NCBI GenBank assembly: GCA_933228675.1
Contig: OW121743.1
Coordinates: 50,698,000-50,761,999, forward strand
Direction: 5' to 3'
Origin: Stomorhina lunata
Taxonomy: Eukaryota; Arthropoda; Insecta; Diptera; Rhiniidae
Length of the DNA stretch: 64,000 nt
Shown here piece by piece: positions 24,005 through 36,452 of this stretch. The notes beneath the pieces were generated by a model. The model ran no database searches and was not told the origin of the DNA. It saw only the letters and a program-made list of their open reading frames with translations. How positions within the stretch are numbered: position 1 is the stretch's first letter; every line of letters starts with the position of its first letter. The translations under genes were made by a program, and so were the position numbers.

Positions 24005-24240
24005 CAATGGTATGGTCCATTTGAAAAGTCACGTTAAAAAGATAGTATAGCACTTTTACTCTTATTCGGAAACAACTAATGGAAATGATTATCCAAAGAA
24101 AGAAAGCTAAGGCACATACGCATGCTTATTAAATGTATGTCTGTTTATGCGTTTACACGTTTAAGCGTTTATGTGTTTCTCATTGTTTTTTTCACTCTAA
24201 TTTTACTTTTGGCAGAAAAAAATATGGAGTGCAATGCTTG
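24005..24240 (+). repeat. Dispersed repeat G, copy 2
   Basis: This matches 1270-1485: GGAAACAACTAATGGAAATG, AAAGCTAAGGCACATACGC, GCGTTTA...TTTCTCATTGTT, TTTTACTTTTGGCAGAAAAAAAT. Confidence 0.6.
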
Positions 24241-24324
24241 GACATTGTTGGTGTCTGCTAGACTCAGAAGGTTAACAATCTGCTTTAGTATTAATAACTT
24301 TTTAAAAAAAGTATGCAAAATATT

Positions 24325-24932
24325 GTCGTTTTTAAGCCCGACTATATCATACCCTTTACTACTAAGGTCAAATATGGACCAACAATTAAAAAAGTTTTTC
24401 TTAAGTTTTAGAGACATACATACATATACTATGTGCTATTTTTTTTAGAATTTCGAGATATATATCATTTCCGGCTAAGGGTCTGATATGGGAGCTAGAG
24501 ACAATTGTGGACCGATTGTTACCAAATTTTGGTTATTGGTTCATATTTATAAAATATTTATCTGTGCAAAGTTTATGTTATCAAATACATCTATCATTAG
24601 AGTTATTAACGTTTTTGTGCTCTTATGTGTGTATAAACGTTTTTTGAGAATGTGTCTTGTATGGGAGGTATACATACAAATATGGACCGATTTCTACAAA
24701 ATTAGGAACACTTATTAAGGTTATGATAAGCAATATTTGTGCTGAATATTATTAAAATACAACTAAATTTGTGGCTGTAAAGTACCTAAAACTCTATTCC
24801 GGAAAGGCATCCCTACGAAAGGTACCTGAAAACAACTCAGGAAGTGATTCTAAAAGACCAATACTTCTATGCGTTGCAAACATCAGCACAAACCCAATAT
24901 ACCCTTTCCACCTTTGCTGACAAGGGGTATAA
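24325..24932 (+). repeat. Family A element, both ends worn
   Basis: It begins within the hairpin (AAGCCCGACTATATCATACCC) and carries ATATGGACCAACAATTAAAAAAG and GGGAGCTAGAGACAATTGTGG. The tetranucleotide core is deleted, and it ends TTTGCTGACAAGGGGTATAA. Confidence 0.8.
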
Positions 24933-25187
24933 AAACACATAAATTTTAAACATCCAATTTCATTTTAAACTTAAAAATTTACTTTTAAACTTGAAAAATC
25001 ATAAACAGTTGTAGTGTACTCAAATCGTATAATAGTTAAAACATATATAAAAGTAAAATTTTATAACAATCAAATATGCATGTACGAGGGGCGAACTGGA
25101 ATCGACTTAATGAAATAACGTACAAAAAGTTTCCAGTGTTCAATTTAAACATTTGTTGGCTCTATGGTCCAAAGAAGTATTAAATTT

Positions 25188-25970
25188 TTATACCCTTCAC
25201 CACCATAGGTGGAAAGGGTATTATAAGTTTGTGCTGATGTATGTAACGCATAGAAATATTTGCCTTAGACCCATCTTTTAGTATACCAATAGGCTTAGAA
25301 TCACTTTCTGAGTCGATTTAGCGATGTCCGCCCGTCCGTCTGGCTGGCTGGACCCCCATGTAAACCTTGTAATCAAACTACGGGTCGCAATTCTAAAGAT
25401 AATTTGATTCAATTTGGCACAGATCATTTTTTTGATAATGGGACCATGGCTCTTGAAATTCGTCAAAATCGGTCCCTTATTTATGGTACCTCCCATAGGT
25501 CCCACTTTACGGAATTGATATATTGGCCACAAAAATCAATATTTTTTCATGAAATTTGAAACAAATACTGCTGATCTAAATGATCTAAGTCACCGTACCA
25601 AATTTCGTTGAAATCGGTCCACATTTGACTATAGCTCCCATACAAACTCTTTTTCTCAAAACACACTAAATGAGACAAAATTCACTAAAACGCTCGTAAA
25701 TCCGAAGTTTATTTTTTGCATGCATAATTTTGGCAACAACTGTATGCAATTTGCCAAATTTCGAGATAATCGGTCCACATTTGACCCTAGCTCTCATATA
25801 AGTCCAAATGACGGAAACAGCTTAAATATATAAGTTTTGAGAAAATGTTTGTATGATGGCAAAATTTAGCAAATATTTCTCTTTATGCAGGAAAAATAAC
25901 AGCTTTGACCTTTGTGGTGAAGGTCATCGTATGGTCGGGCTTGACCGACTGTAGCACTTTCTTACTTGTT
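25188..25970 (-). repeat. Family A element, full length
   Basis: 783 bp on the minus strand, from AACAAGTAAGAAAGTGCTACAG (hairpin GTCGG/CCGAC) to GGTGGTGAAGGGTATAA. The core reads CAGCCAGCCAGACGGACGGGCGGACATCGC. Confidence 0.9.
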
Positions 25971-26654
25971 TTTTTCAACCTCTAAAAACTCTATCGTTTA
26001 TGATTGCAATCATTTTATATTGTTTTTCTCATAATTCGAATATTTTTTACATTTAAGCAAAAGGATTGTACAAACACTTATTGTGGTATAATATAAACTT
26101 TAATATTTATAAGTCCAGTAGTAGCAGCAGAAGTTTATAACGAGACCATAAAATTTACATACATGCGAAAATATTCTGTATTATATTGTGTTAAAATCAT
26201 TAAATGTTGCATGCAAATGTTCAAACAATCGCTTTTATATAGTTTTTATGCCAACCGAAACTGAAGTGCGTTGAAATATCGCAGATTGTTACAAACAAAT
26301 TGAAGGCATTAAACATGTCAACTGCATTGCGGGGCTAAAATTGTCCACAGAAATCAAATATTCAATATAATATAAGAGATATATACATATATACTCGTGT
26401 ATTGAAATATTGTATGGAAAATGTTGAAATAAAATCTCATTGAAAATAGGCTGTGTTTTAATAATTGAAAATTCTTTGCCTTTACTATTGGAGTAAATAT
26501 TCCTTTTTTCATTTTATGATATTGCACTTCAAAAATTTTGTTACGAAATTTAAGTTATATGATCGATTAAAACGAGTACTTGAAAAGTGTTGGATATTTT
26601 AGCAAAAGTATATATAAATATTAGCCCAGTTTAGTAGCATTTGCAAATTATATA
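25971..26654. other. AT-rich DNA, nothing recognised
   Basis: 26100-26350 is slightly more mixed in composition (AGTAGTAGCAGCAGAAG..., CGAAACTGAAGTGCGTTG), but no open frame or repeat relationship is visible. Confidence 0.45.
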
Positions 26655-27233
26655 GTATATCTTTTTAACTCTTGTAGTTAAGGTGCTATCGCTCTTTCAT
26701 TGACGGACAGCCGGACAGAAGCGCCCTTTCTTTTTGGTATTTTTTGTTTCCGTAAGTTTTTTATATGGAAGCTTAAATGGTGACGGATTGTGTACACTGA
26801 CGGGTATTGACATAAGACTTCCTTGTGCTAAATTTTGTGGTTACAGCTATTATAGTTTTAGATTTGTTGGCATTTAAGTGTGCTTTAGGCGAAATTTAGG
26901 CTATTTCTATAAGTGTTTTGTATGGAAGCTATTTCTAAATGTGAACCGATTTCGATGAAATTTTACACGCTGCCTGGTACTTATATAAAACTTCTATATA
27001 CGAAATATATCATAATATTATCATAGCTGTTATAATTTGTCATTTATTAGAAAATAAGCAATTAACCTAGACGAGGTTATACGGGAGCTATGAACCAATT
27101 TTGCCCGATTTTAATACCAAAATTTATAAGAAATGAAGAATAACCTATATCCTTTCCTTAAGGTTTTATCGGTTTTTTACAAACGGAATGACAATCTCAA
27201 TATACTCCACATTCTTTTTGATGGTGGGTATAA
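26655..27233 (+). repeat. Family B element, 5' truncated
   Basis: It enters B at CTTGTAGTTAAGGTGCTATCG and continues with modules TATGGAAGCTTAAATGGTGACGGATT, GTATGGAAGCTATTTCTAAATGTG and CGGGAGCTATGAACCAATTTTGCC. It ends TTTTTGATGGTGGGTATAA. The GACA tract next to the 3' end is deleted. Confidence 0.82.
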
Positions 27234-27319
27234 AAACACTGCTGGTGGGGATATCAAATTTCATAATTAATACAGTAATTACTTTTTAAGATACAGCGAT
27301 TTTAAATCTCAAAATATAC

Positions 27320-27990
27320 CCGGGTATATTTCGGTTGACATAATCCTTCACTACTAAGGTTAAATATGGACCAACAAAAGGTTTTAGAGTTATTATAGTG
27401 CTATTTAAAAAACAAAAGAGATTTTAGTAGTTTTATGACCTTTCTGGCTGAGGACCTGATACGGAAGCTCGGGTCAGTTGTGAATCGATTGTTACCAAAT
27501 TTCGGTTTATAAATAAAATTCAATTATTTTTAGATTTACATATAAGGGTTTTTGTCCTTTCTTTGGGTATTTACATGACTTTAGAGAATGTGTCTTGTAT
27601 GGGAGGTATGGACAAATATGATGTACAGATGTACTGAGCAAATCTTAAGCAATTCATTTGCTGAATAGTATTAAAACACAATTAAAAACTGTATTCCGGG
27701 AGGGCATCCCTTTGGGAGGTACCAGAAATAGTAATCCGATTTTGGTCAAAAATCTAAGAGATCATCCTTGGACCAAAATATATGCTGGTGTCAAATTTAC
27801 TTAATTAAACTATCTTTGAAGTTGCGACCTGTATTTCAATAACAAGCTTACATGGATATCCGACCAGTCAGGTGGCCAGTCGGCCAGCCGGACGGACATT
27901 AAATCAACTCATTGAGTGATTCTAAGTCGATTGGCACACTAAAAGGTGGGTCTCAGACCAATATATCTATGCGTTACAAACAACAGTAGT
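27320..27990 (+). repeat. Family A element, both ends missing
   Basis: Interior of the ATATGGACC sub-type: CCTTCACTACTAAGGTTAAATATGG, ACGGAAGCTCGGGTCAGTTGTG, GGCCAGTCGGCCAGCCGGACGGACATTAAATC, AAAAGGTGGGTCTCAGACC. It is cut before the GGGTATAA end. Confidence 0.78.
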
Positions 27991-28050
27991 AATATGTAGT
28001 TCTGTTCCATTTCAGAAGTTTATTTTCAAAATGTTTAACCCTAAGATGTA

Positions 28051-30154
28051 CATTAGTGTGACAGGATTTTTTTTCTATGATTTCAAATATTTTTCTACAG
28101 AATATTGTGACACCAGATCTTAAAGTTTAGATCTGAAAATTTGAGCCAAATCGGACAACGTTCTATGGGCGCGCATCGGGTCCTGAGTTTAAGAGCCCAT
28201 TTGTATGGGGAAAATTTATAAGTTTTTGTTTTTGCAAAATTTAGACCAAAAATAAATAATTTTTACCAGAAAAAATAATAGAATATTAAAGAGAATTAAC
28301 CCAGCTTTAATCGAAAAAGACGAAAATCCATGAGGTAGTTTAAAAGTAATTGCAGTTTTCCCCCGAAAATGCATGTCCTTGAAAACGCGCCTAAGGATAT
28401 GCACCAAAAATTGTATGTTGTTAATAAAGAAATTCCAAAGTTAGATATGATTTACCATTTAATGGCTTGTTTCTAGTAAATAGTTCAGTTTTGTTTATAT
28501 CTAATCAAATTTACTTAGTTTATTTCATGTTGGAAGAAGGTACATTTTTCTCAGGTCGGTTTCAAAAATCATTTTTTAATTTTTTGAAAATTTTGTTCAA
28601 CAAATATTATTATTTAGAATTTGCTCTAAAGTATGTTAAAACAGACAAATGGAAGAATAAAACACGAAAAAAAATTTGTTAGATATCTTGAACCGTTTCG
28701 CCGCACCTGCGATTTCACATTGAAGAATTTCGTGAAAATGTAAATTTTTGGACCTAATTCGAGTAAATGCTCGGTAAATTTTACTTGTATTCAATTTTAA
28801 CAAAAAAGATAATTAATATTATTGCTTTGTTTATGGAGAACCTATGCTAAAGGGCCTTTTAATATTGGACGAGATTAACCCTTTCTTCACCACGGTCAAA
28901 TGTCAAAATTTGAATTTTCTGAAAATTTTCATAGCGACATTACGGAATATTAAGTAATAATTAGCGAATTTTAATAAAAAAAAAAGCGTGAAAATAATTG
29001 CTTTTGGTAATACTAAGTGTTTTTTATTAAAAAAAAGTAAATACGAACATTGATTTGTTATTTTTGCATATATAATCTACAGATCAAAATCTTTTTGTAG
29101 AGAATGTAGATTAGCATTTTTTTAATACAAACCTGTCAAATCAATGATCATATTTTTTGTTTTAATAAAAAATACTTAATATAACCAAAAACAATTATTT
29201 TCACGCTTTTTCATTAAAATTCGCTAATTATTACTTAATATGCCGTAATGTCGCTATGAAAATTTTCAGAAAATTCAAATTTTGACATTTGACCGCGGTG
29301 AAGAAAGGGTTAATCTCTTCCAATATTAAAAAACCCTTTAGCATAGATTCTCCATAAACAAGGCAATAATATTAATTATCTTTTTTGTTAAAATTGAATA
29401 CAAGTAAAATTTACCGAGCATTTACTCGAATTAGGTCCAAAAATTTACATTTTCACGAAATTCTTCAATGTGAAATCGCAGGTGCGGCGAAACGGTTCAA
29501 GATATCTAACTAATTTTTTTGTGTTTTATTCTTCCATTTGTCTGTTTTGATACACTGCAGAGCAAATTCTAAGTTTGTAATTTTTGTTGAACAAAACTTT
29601 CAAAAAATTAAAAAATGATTTTTGAAACCGACCTGAGAAAAATGTACCTTCTTCCAACATGAAATAAACTAAGTAAATTTGATTAGATATAAACAAAACT
29701 GAACTATTTACTAGTAACAAGCCATTAAATGATAAATCATGTCTAACTTTGGATTTTCTTTATTTAAGACATACAATTTTTGGTGCATATCCTTAGGCGC
29801 GTCTTCAAGGACATGAATTTTCGGGGGAAAACTGCAATAACTTTTAAACTACCTCATGGATTTTGGTCTTTCACGATTTTAAATAAAGCTGTGTTAGTTT
29901 AATATTCTATTATTTTTTCCTGTAAAAATTATTAATTTTTGTTCTAAACTTCGCAAAAACAAAAAAATAACCCATTTCTCCCCATACAAATGGGCTCTTA
30001 AAATTTGGGCTTGATGCGCGCCCATAGAACGTTGTCCGATTTGGCTAAAATTTTCAGATCTAAACTTTTAAACCTAGTGTCACAATATTCCATAGAAAAA
30101 GTTATAAAATTCGAAAAATCTTTTTCCTTCATACAAAAAATGGTCACCCTAATA
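28051..30154. mobile_element. Foldback-type element: 2.1-kb inverted repeat
   Basis: Two arms of about 1 kb are inverted copies around a centre near 29095. Examples: CGGACAACGTTCTATGGG at 28152 against CCCATAGAACGTTGTCCG at 30021, and the same 41-codon open stretch (VNSSVLFISNQIYLVYFMLE...) at 28473 on the plus strand and 29714 on the minus strand. The arms carry many small differences, so they are not a recent assembly artefact. The outer ends read ATTAGTGTGAC and GTCACCCTAAT. No transposase is visible. Open frames in the arms are not taken as genes. Confidence 0.8.
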
Positions 30155-31010
30155 TACATACATATATACAAAATGAAAAGATTCCAATTAAAATGATGTA
30201 TGTTAAAATATTGTAACAACAACAATAGATTGTAATTGATTCTACAAATCTAGTGCAATAAACATGATATAAACATTTCTATTACAATTAATCTCTTTTG
30301 ACAAAGTTTTAAAAAATCAAACAAACTTTGACTAATAAAATCTTTTTTTAACAAAATTTATACTGATGTTATACGATTCATTAACGAAATTATTTTTTTT
30401 ATAATCTTTCTGTTATATGTAGAGATTTTTTTAATTTTTACATTTTCGTTAAATCATATTTTTTGTTAATTATTTAAGAAAAAATTGTTTGTGTACACGA
30501 AAAAGGATTTAAATGCTTTTGTTCACATCCTTTGAGTCTCGTTTAGTGAACATTTATTTAATACTTAATAATTTTTATTGCTGTATTTGTTTGTCCTAAT
30601 TTCCTAAATGTTTTTCATATTCTCTTAGGTTTTTGGGGCACTTTTTATTGTTTTTCTTTTCGTACAGTTCTGTAATGTTTTTTTAGTACTTTGTTTTAAA
30701 TAGTCCCTTAATGTTATTTTGTAATTACTTTAGGTATTTCTTTTACAGCCTGTGTAGTTTTTCCATGCTTTTGCTGAAAACTTACTACAATATTTTAAAA
30801 TTGTTTTAATAGTTTTTGATACGTTTTTTTTTTATTAGCAAATACAATGATAGGAAAAAGTATAAAATGGGGCCATTAAAAACGTGTTGATATAACTAAA
30901 AACAACTCATTAAAGCTTTAGATTGTAAGAGCTAAAAGTAATTAAAAATTAGTTAAAAATATAAAATTTAAATACATTTTAATATAAATTATAATCTCTT
31001 TGTGAATATA
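30155..31010. other. Very AT-rich DNA, nothing recognised
   Basis: Long A and T runs, no known repeat and no frame of note. It borders the second 31-bp array. Confidence 0.5.
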
Positions 31011-32860
31011 AAACAAAAAATTTTTTTAAATTTCCTACAAAAATAAGACATTTTTAAAATTTTCCTACAAGAATAAAAAAATTTTGAAATTTCCCCCAAA
31101 AATAAGAAATTTTTGAAAAATTACCTATAAAAACAAATAAATTAAAAAAAATCCTATGAAAATAAGAAAATCTTGGAAATTTTGTATAAAAATAAAAAAT
31201 TTTCTATACAAATAAGAAATTGTTGAAATTTTTTCTAAAAAAATAAGAAATTTTTGCAAAATTTTTTATAAAATAAAAAAATTTTGAAATTTCCCCTAAA
31301 ATAAGAAACTTTTAAAAAAATTCCTATAAAAAAAAAATTTTTGCAAAATTTCCTATAAATATGAGAAAATTTTGAAAAACTTCCTATAAAAATAAGAAAT
31401 TTTTGAAAAATTTCCTATAAAAATAAGAATGTTTTGAAAAATTTCCTATAAAAATAAGAAATTTTTGAAAATTCCCTATAAAACTAAGAAATTTTTCAAA
31501 AATTTCCATTACAAATAAGAACTTTTTGAAAATTTTCCTTTAAAAATAAGAAATTTTTGAAAAATTTTCTATTAAAAATAGAAAATTTTTGTAAAATTTC
31601 CAATTTAAAAAGGATATTTTTGAAAATATTCCAATAAAAATAGGAAATTTTTGAAAAATTTCCTATAAAAAAATACATTTTTGAAAAGTTTCATATAAAA
31701 ATAAGAAATTTTTAAAAAAAATATCTATAAAAATAAGAAATTATTGAAAAATTTCCTATGAAAATAAGAAATTTTTGCAAAATTTCCTATAAAAATAAGA
31801 AATTTTTGAAAAATTTCCTATACAAATAAGAAAATTTTAAAAACTTTCGCATAAAAATAAGAAATTTTTGAAAAATTTTCCTATAAAAATAAGACATTTT
31901 TAAAAAATTTCCTATAAAAATAAGAAATTTTTGAAAAATTTCCTATAAAAATAAGAAATTTTTGAAAAAAAAAAAAGAAATTTTTGAAAAAAAATAAATT
32001 TTTGAAAAATTTTCCCATAAAAATAAGAAATTTTTGAAAAATTTCTTACAAATTAACAAATTTTTGAAAAATTTCCTATAAAAATAAGAAATTATAAAAA
32101 ATAAGAAATTATAAAATAAGAAACTTTTTTCTTATAAAATAAGAAATTTTTGAAAAATTCCCGATAAAAATAAGAAATTTTTGAAAAATTTCCTATAAAA
32201 ATAAGAAATTTTTGAAAAATTTCCTATAAAAATAAGAAATTTTAGAAAAATTTCCTATAAAAATAAGAAATTTTTGAAAAATTTCCTATAAAAATAAGAA
32301 ATTTCTGAAAAATTTCCTATAAAAATTGAAAATTTTTGAAAAATTTCCTATTAAAATTAAAAAATTTTGAAAAATTTCCTATAATAAGAAATTTTTGAAA
32401 AATTTCCTATAAAAATAAGAAATTTTTGAAAAAATTTCCATAAAAATAAGAAATTTTTGAAAAATTTCTTACAAATTAAAAAATTTTTGAAAAATTTCCT
32501 ATAAAAATAAGAAATTTTTGAAAAATAAGAAATTTTTGAAAAATTTCCCATAAAAATAAGAAATTTTTGAAAATTTTCTTACAATTTAAAAAATGTTTGA
32601 AAAATTTCCTATAAAAATAAGAAATTTTTGAAAAATTTCCTATAAAAATAAGAACATTTTGAAAAATTTCCTATTATAATAAGAAATTTTTGAAAAATTT
32701 CCTATTATAATAAGAAATTTTTGAAAATTTTCCTATAAAAATAAAATTTAAAAAAAAAAAATTCCTATAAAATAAAAAATTTTTGAAAAATTTCTTATAA
32801 AAATAAAACTTTTTTGAAAATATTTCTTATAAAATTAAGAAATTGTTTGCCTATAAAAAA
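31011..32860 (-). repeat. 31-bp palindromic satellite, array 2
   Basis: About 59 units in the opposite orientation to arrays 1 and 3: ATAAGAAATTTTT-G-AAAAATTTCCTAT-AAAA. The edges are strongly diverged and the core (about 32150-32700) is more regular. The frames reading KFFKNFL/FLIFIGNFSKIS repeats are translation artefacts. Confidence 0.92.
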
Positions 32861-33468
32861 AGTGTTGCACACATTCTTATTGATTGCACATTAAAGCAAA
32901 AAGCTCAATCACAATCACTCAAACATACATGTCAAATTTTTTGATGTTTCTTCATTATTATCGATATGCTCTTCTTCTTTGTTCCTGAATTCTCCTTCCG
33001 TAATGTTCTTGTATGTATTCCACGAAAGATAGAAATACAATTCTCCTTACATGCCATAAATTCTTCGGAGAAAATCTTTTTGAATTAAATACAAAAATGA
33101 TAGGACTGGACAATACTTACAATGACTTGAACTCATATTGGGCTTCATTGTTTTTTTTTCTTGACTTATGAAGCTAAAGTCTTTTTGTTCAAATGAAGAG
33201 GCAATTTGTATGCTTTCCTTTTTAACATTCTTTATATTTCATTCATTTTTATCTGTTTGTGTTAATGTTGTACTTGGTCGATATACACTTATGTAAGAAG
33301 TGATGATGTTGCTATTATGGAAATATTGTTAAGAAAACATTACAAAATAAATAAACATTACACACACCCATAAATAATCTTTCAATTTTTGTATGCATAC
33401 ACAGAAATACAATAAAAATTTATGATGTCCTTGAAAGGATACATATTTTTAAATAGGAATGTACCGTA
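32861..33468. other. Low-copy AT-rich DNA between two satellites
   Basis: Less repetitive than its neighbours (for example CTTCTTTGTTCCTGAATTC, AATGACTTGAACTCATATTG), but I see no exon or regulatory structure I can support. Confidence 0.4.
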
Positions 33469-35098
33469 ATGACTAGACTATGACTAGACTATGACTAGAC
33501 TATGACTAGACTATGACTAGACTATGACTAGACTATGACTAGACTATGACTAGACTATGACTAGACTATGACTAGACTATGACTAGACTATGACTAGACT
33601 ATGACTAGACTATGACTAGACTATGACTAGACTATGACTAGACTATGACTAGACTATGACTAGACTATGACTAGACTATGACTAGACTATGACTAGACTA
33701 TGACTAGACTATGACTAGACTATGACTAGACTATGACTAGACTATGACTAGACTATGACTAGACTATGACTAGACTATGACTAGACTATGACTAGACTAT
33801 GACTAGACTATGACTAGACTATGACTAGACTATGACTAGACTATGACTAGACTATGACTAGACTATGACTAGACTATGACTAGACTATGACTAGACTATG
33901 ACTAGACTATGACTAGACTATGACTAGACTATGACTAGACTATGACTAGACTATGACTAGACTATGACTAGACTATGACTAGACTATGACTAGACTATGA
34001 CTAGACTATGACTAGACTATGACTAGACTATGACTAGACTATGACTAGACTATGACTAGACTATGACTAGACTATGACTAGACTATGACTAGACTATGAC
34101 TAGACTATGACTAGACTATGACTAGACTATGACTAGACTATGACTAGACTATGACTAGACTATGACTAGACTATGACTAGACTATGACTAGACTATGACT
34201 AGACTATGACTAGACTATGACTAGACTATGACTAGACTATGACTAGACTATGACTAGACTATGACTAGACTATGACTAGACTATGACTAGACTATGACTA
34301 GACTATGACTAGACTATGACTAGACTATGACTAGACTATGACTAGACTATGACTAGACTATGACTAGACTATGACTAGACTATGACTAGACTATGACTAG
34401 ACTATGACTAGACTATGACTAGACTATGACTAGACTATGACTAGACTATGACTAGACTATGACTAGACTATGACTAGACTATGACTAGACTATGACTAGA
34501 CTATGACTAGACTATGACTAGACTATGACTAGACTATGACTAGACTATGACTAGACTATGACTAGACTATGACTAGACTATGACTAGACTATGACTAGAC
34601 TATGACTAGACTATGACTAGACTATGACTAGACTATGACTAGACTATGACTAGACTATGACTAGACTATGACTAGACTATGACTAGACTAGACTATGACT
34701 AGACTATGACTAGACTAGACTATGACTAGACTATGACTAGACTATGACTAGACTATGACTAGACTATGACTAGACTATGACTAGACTATGACTAGACTAT
34801 GACTAGACTATGACTAGACTATGACTAGACTATGACTAGACTATGACTAGACTATGACTAGACTATGACTAGACTATGACTAGACTATGACTAGACTATG
34901 ACTAGACTATGACTAGACTATGACTAGACTATGACTAGACTATGACTAGACTATGACTAGACTATGACTAGACTATGACTAGACTATGACTAGACTATGA
35001 CTAGACTATGACTAGACTATGACTAGACTATGACTAGACTATGACTAGACTATGACTAGACTATGACTAGACTATGACTAGACTATGACTAGACTATG
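33469..35098. repeat. 11-bp satellite (ACTATGACTAG)n, about 148 units
   Basis: An almost perfect tandem array of 1.63 kb. The only departures I see are two units shortened by 6 bp (near 34683 and 34711, reading GACTAGACTAGAC). Every frame contains stops. Both borders are abrupt. Confidence 0.99.
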
Positions 35099-36114
35099 AA
35101 TTTTTTGATTGAATCAATTTGACTTTCAATTGTTTATAGATATATTTTATTCCTTCCAATTAACACATGTTTTATATGAATTACTTATTATCTACTAAAA
35201 CAGACATTTATATTATTTGAAATAACAAATTGAGTAGAAAGACAAAAATTGTTAGAAATAGGGAACTAAAACAACAATAAATAATTAAGTTTGTTGATTC
35301 AGATCTAGTCATTAACAGAATATTAAACAAATAAACTCCATTGATTCCAAATATAATAAATGGAAATACATTCACAATTAGTAATTGATGGACACGCACA
35401 ATTGGTTTCTAATGAAAATTCAATGATCAAATAAAATAACTAAAAAAAACAGAGAAAATAAATAGGAAACATAGTACAAGAATAGAAAATAGATAAACTG
35501 GTAAAATTTAAGGAAAATAAATAAAATTAGTGAACCAAATATTATACAAAAAAAAGTCATTAATTTGAATAAATACTTACAGAAGTTTTCTTTTTGCCAT
35601 ATTCTTTGTCCTTTACTAGTAATCCCTTTATAATAATTTTTATGATAATGACATTTTTTATATACATAAGTTGTTTAGCCTATTCGTTGCAAATTTTCCC
35701 TCTACTTATCTATGGGATCACAGACTATAGACCATATCTTTTATGGACTAGGATTTTTCATCAATTCATAATTAATTCTAATTGATTGGATTTTTGGAAT
35801 AAACGAAAACATGATTCAATCTAAGAAAATTAATGTTTGTGGTATGAATTTTCTATTTGGATAAAACATTACATCTAGAGGACAAATTTTCTAAGAAATA
35901 CTTTTTTTCTTATTACGATTAGATTTCCCTCACAAAAACTTTGATGTTTAATCAGAAAAATTATTTTTTTGATTGAAAATTTTAGCCCTAATAAACGCTT
36001 GCATTTTTAAAGAGCTCTGCGAAATTGTGTTGCTTCAATCAATATTTTAAGAGTTATTGGCAAAATACGGCAACAGTTGTTTAAAATGGTGTTCCAGAAG
36101 TGGAGGTCACATAG
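35099..36114. other. AT-rich DNA, nothing recognised
   Basis: No known repeat and no convincing frame. Open stretches near 35208-35399 and 35594-35785 are I/F/L-rich as expected from composition. Confidence 0.45.
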
Positions 36115-36452
36115 CATAAATTTTGTTCGCTTCTTGTGCTAATCTAAAACTTTTCTGTACAAAATTTTGTCATCATAACTATTGTGATGATGTACCTAAG
36201 GTTAATTTCAATACCAAATTTTGTTATTACCTATCATGATTTCAACGGACAGGGAGTCAAAGAGAAGGACTTACGATAGTCGAACATTACGTCATCGCTC
36301 ATGCATTAAACACATAGACAACAGCGACACAAACACCAACTACAAAAGTCGTTGGCGCAATCATCGCCTCGTAGTCAGCACGCAATCTACGTCCATATGT
36401 ATAAATAAAACAAATTTACCAAGTAAAACAAAAACCATCGATACGACAGTGA
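36115..36452 (+). repeat. B fragment followed by an unassigned GC-richer block
   Basis: 36150-36245 carries B phrases (AAATTTTGTCATCATAACTATTG, TTTCAATACCAAATTTTG, ATGATTTCAACGGACAGG). From about 36248 to 36440 a different block of more even composition follows (AAGAGAAGGACTTACGATAGTCG..., CACATAGACAACAGCGAC...). It might be a solo LTR or 5' UTR fragment, but I see no terminal TG..CA pair or repeat to support that. Confidence 0.4.

Noticed and set aside
31496..32551. FFKNFL/IGNFSKIS repeat frames
   Set aside because: They arise from the 31-bp satellite.
33469..35098. CRISPR-like array
   Set aside because: The 11-bp units have no spacers; it is a simple satellite in eukaryotic DNA.
36248..36440. 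Solo LTR of a retrovirus-like element
   Set aside because: No TG..CA borders, target duplication or second copy in the window; left as an unassigned block.
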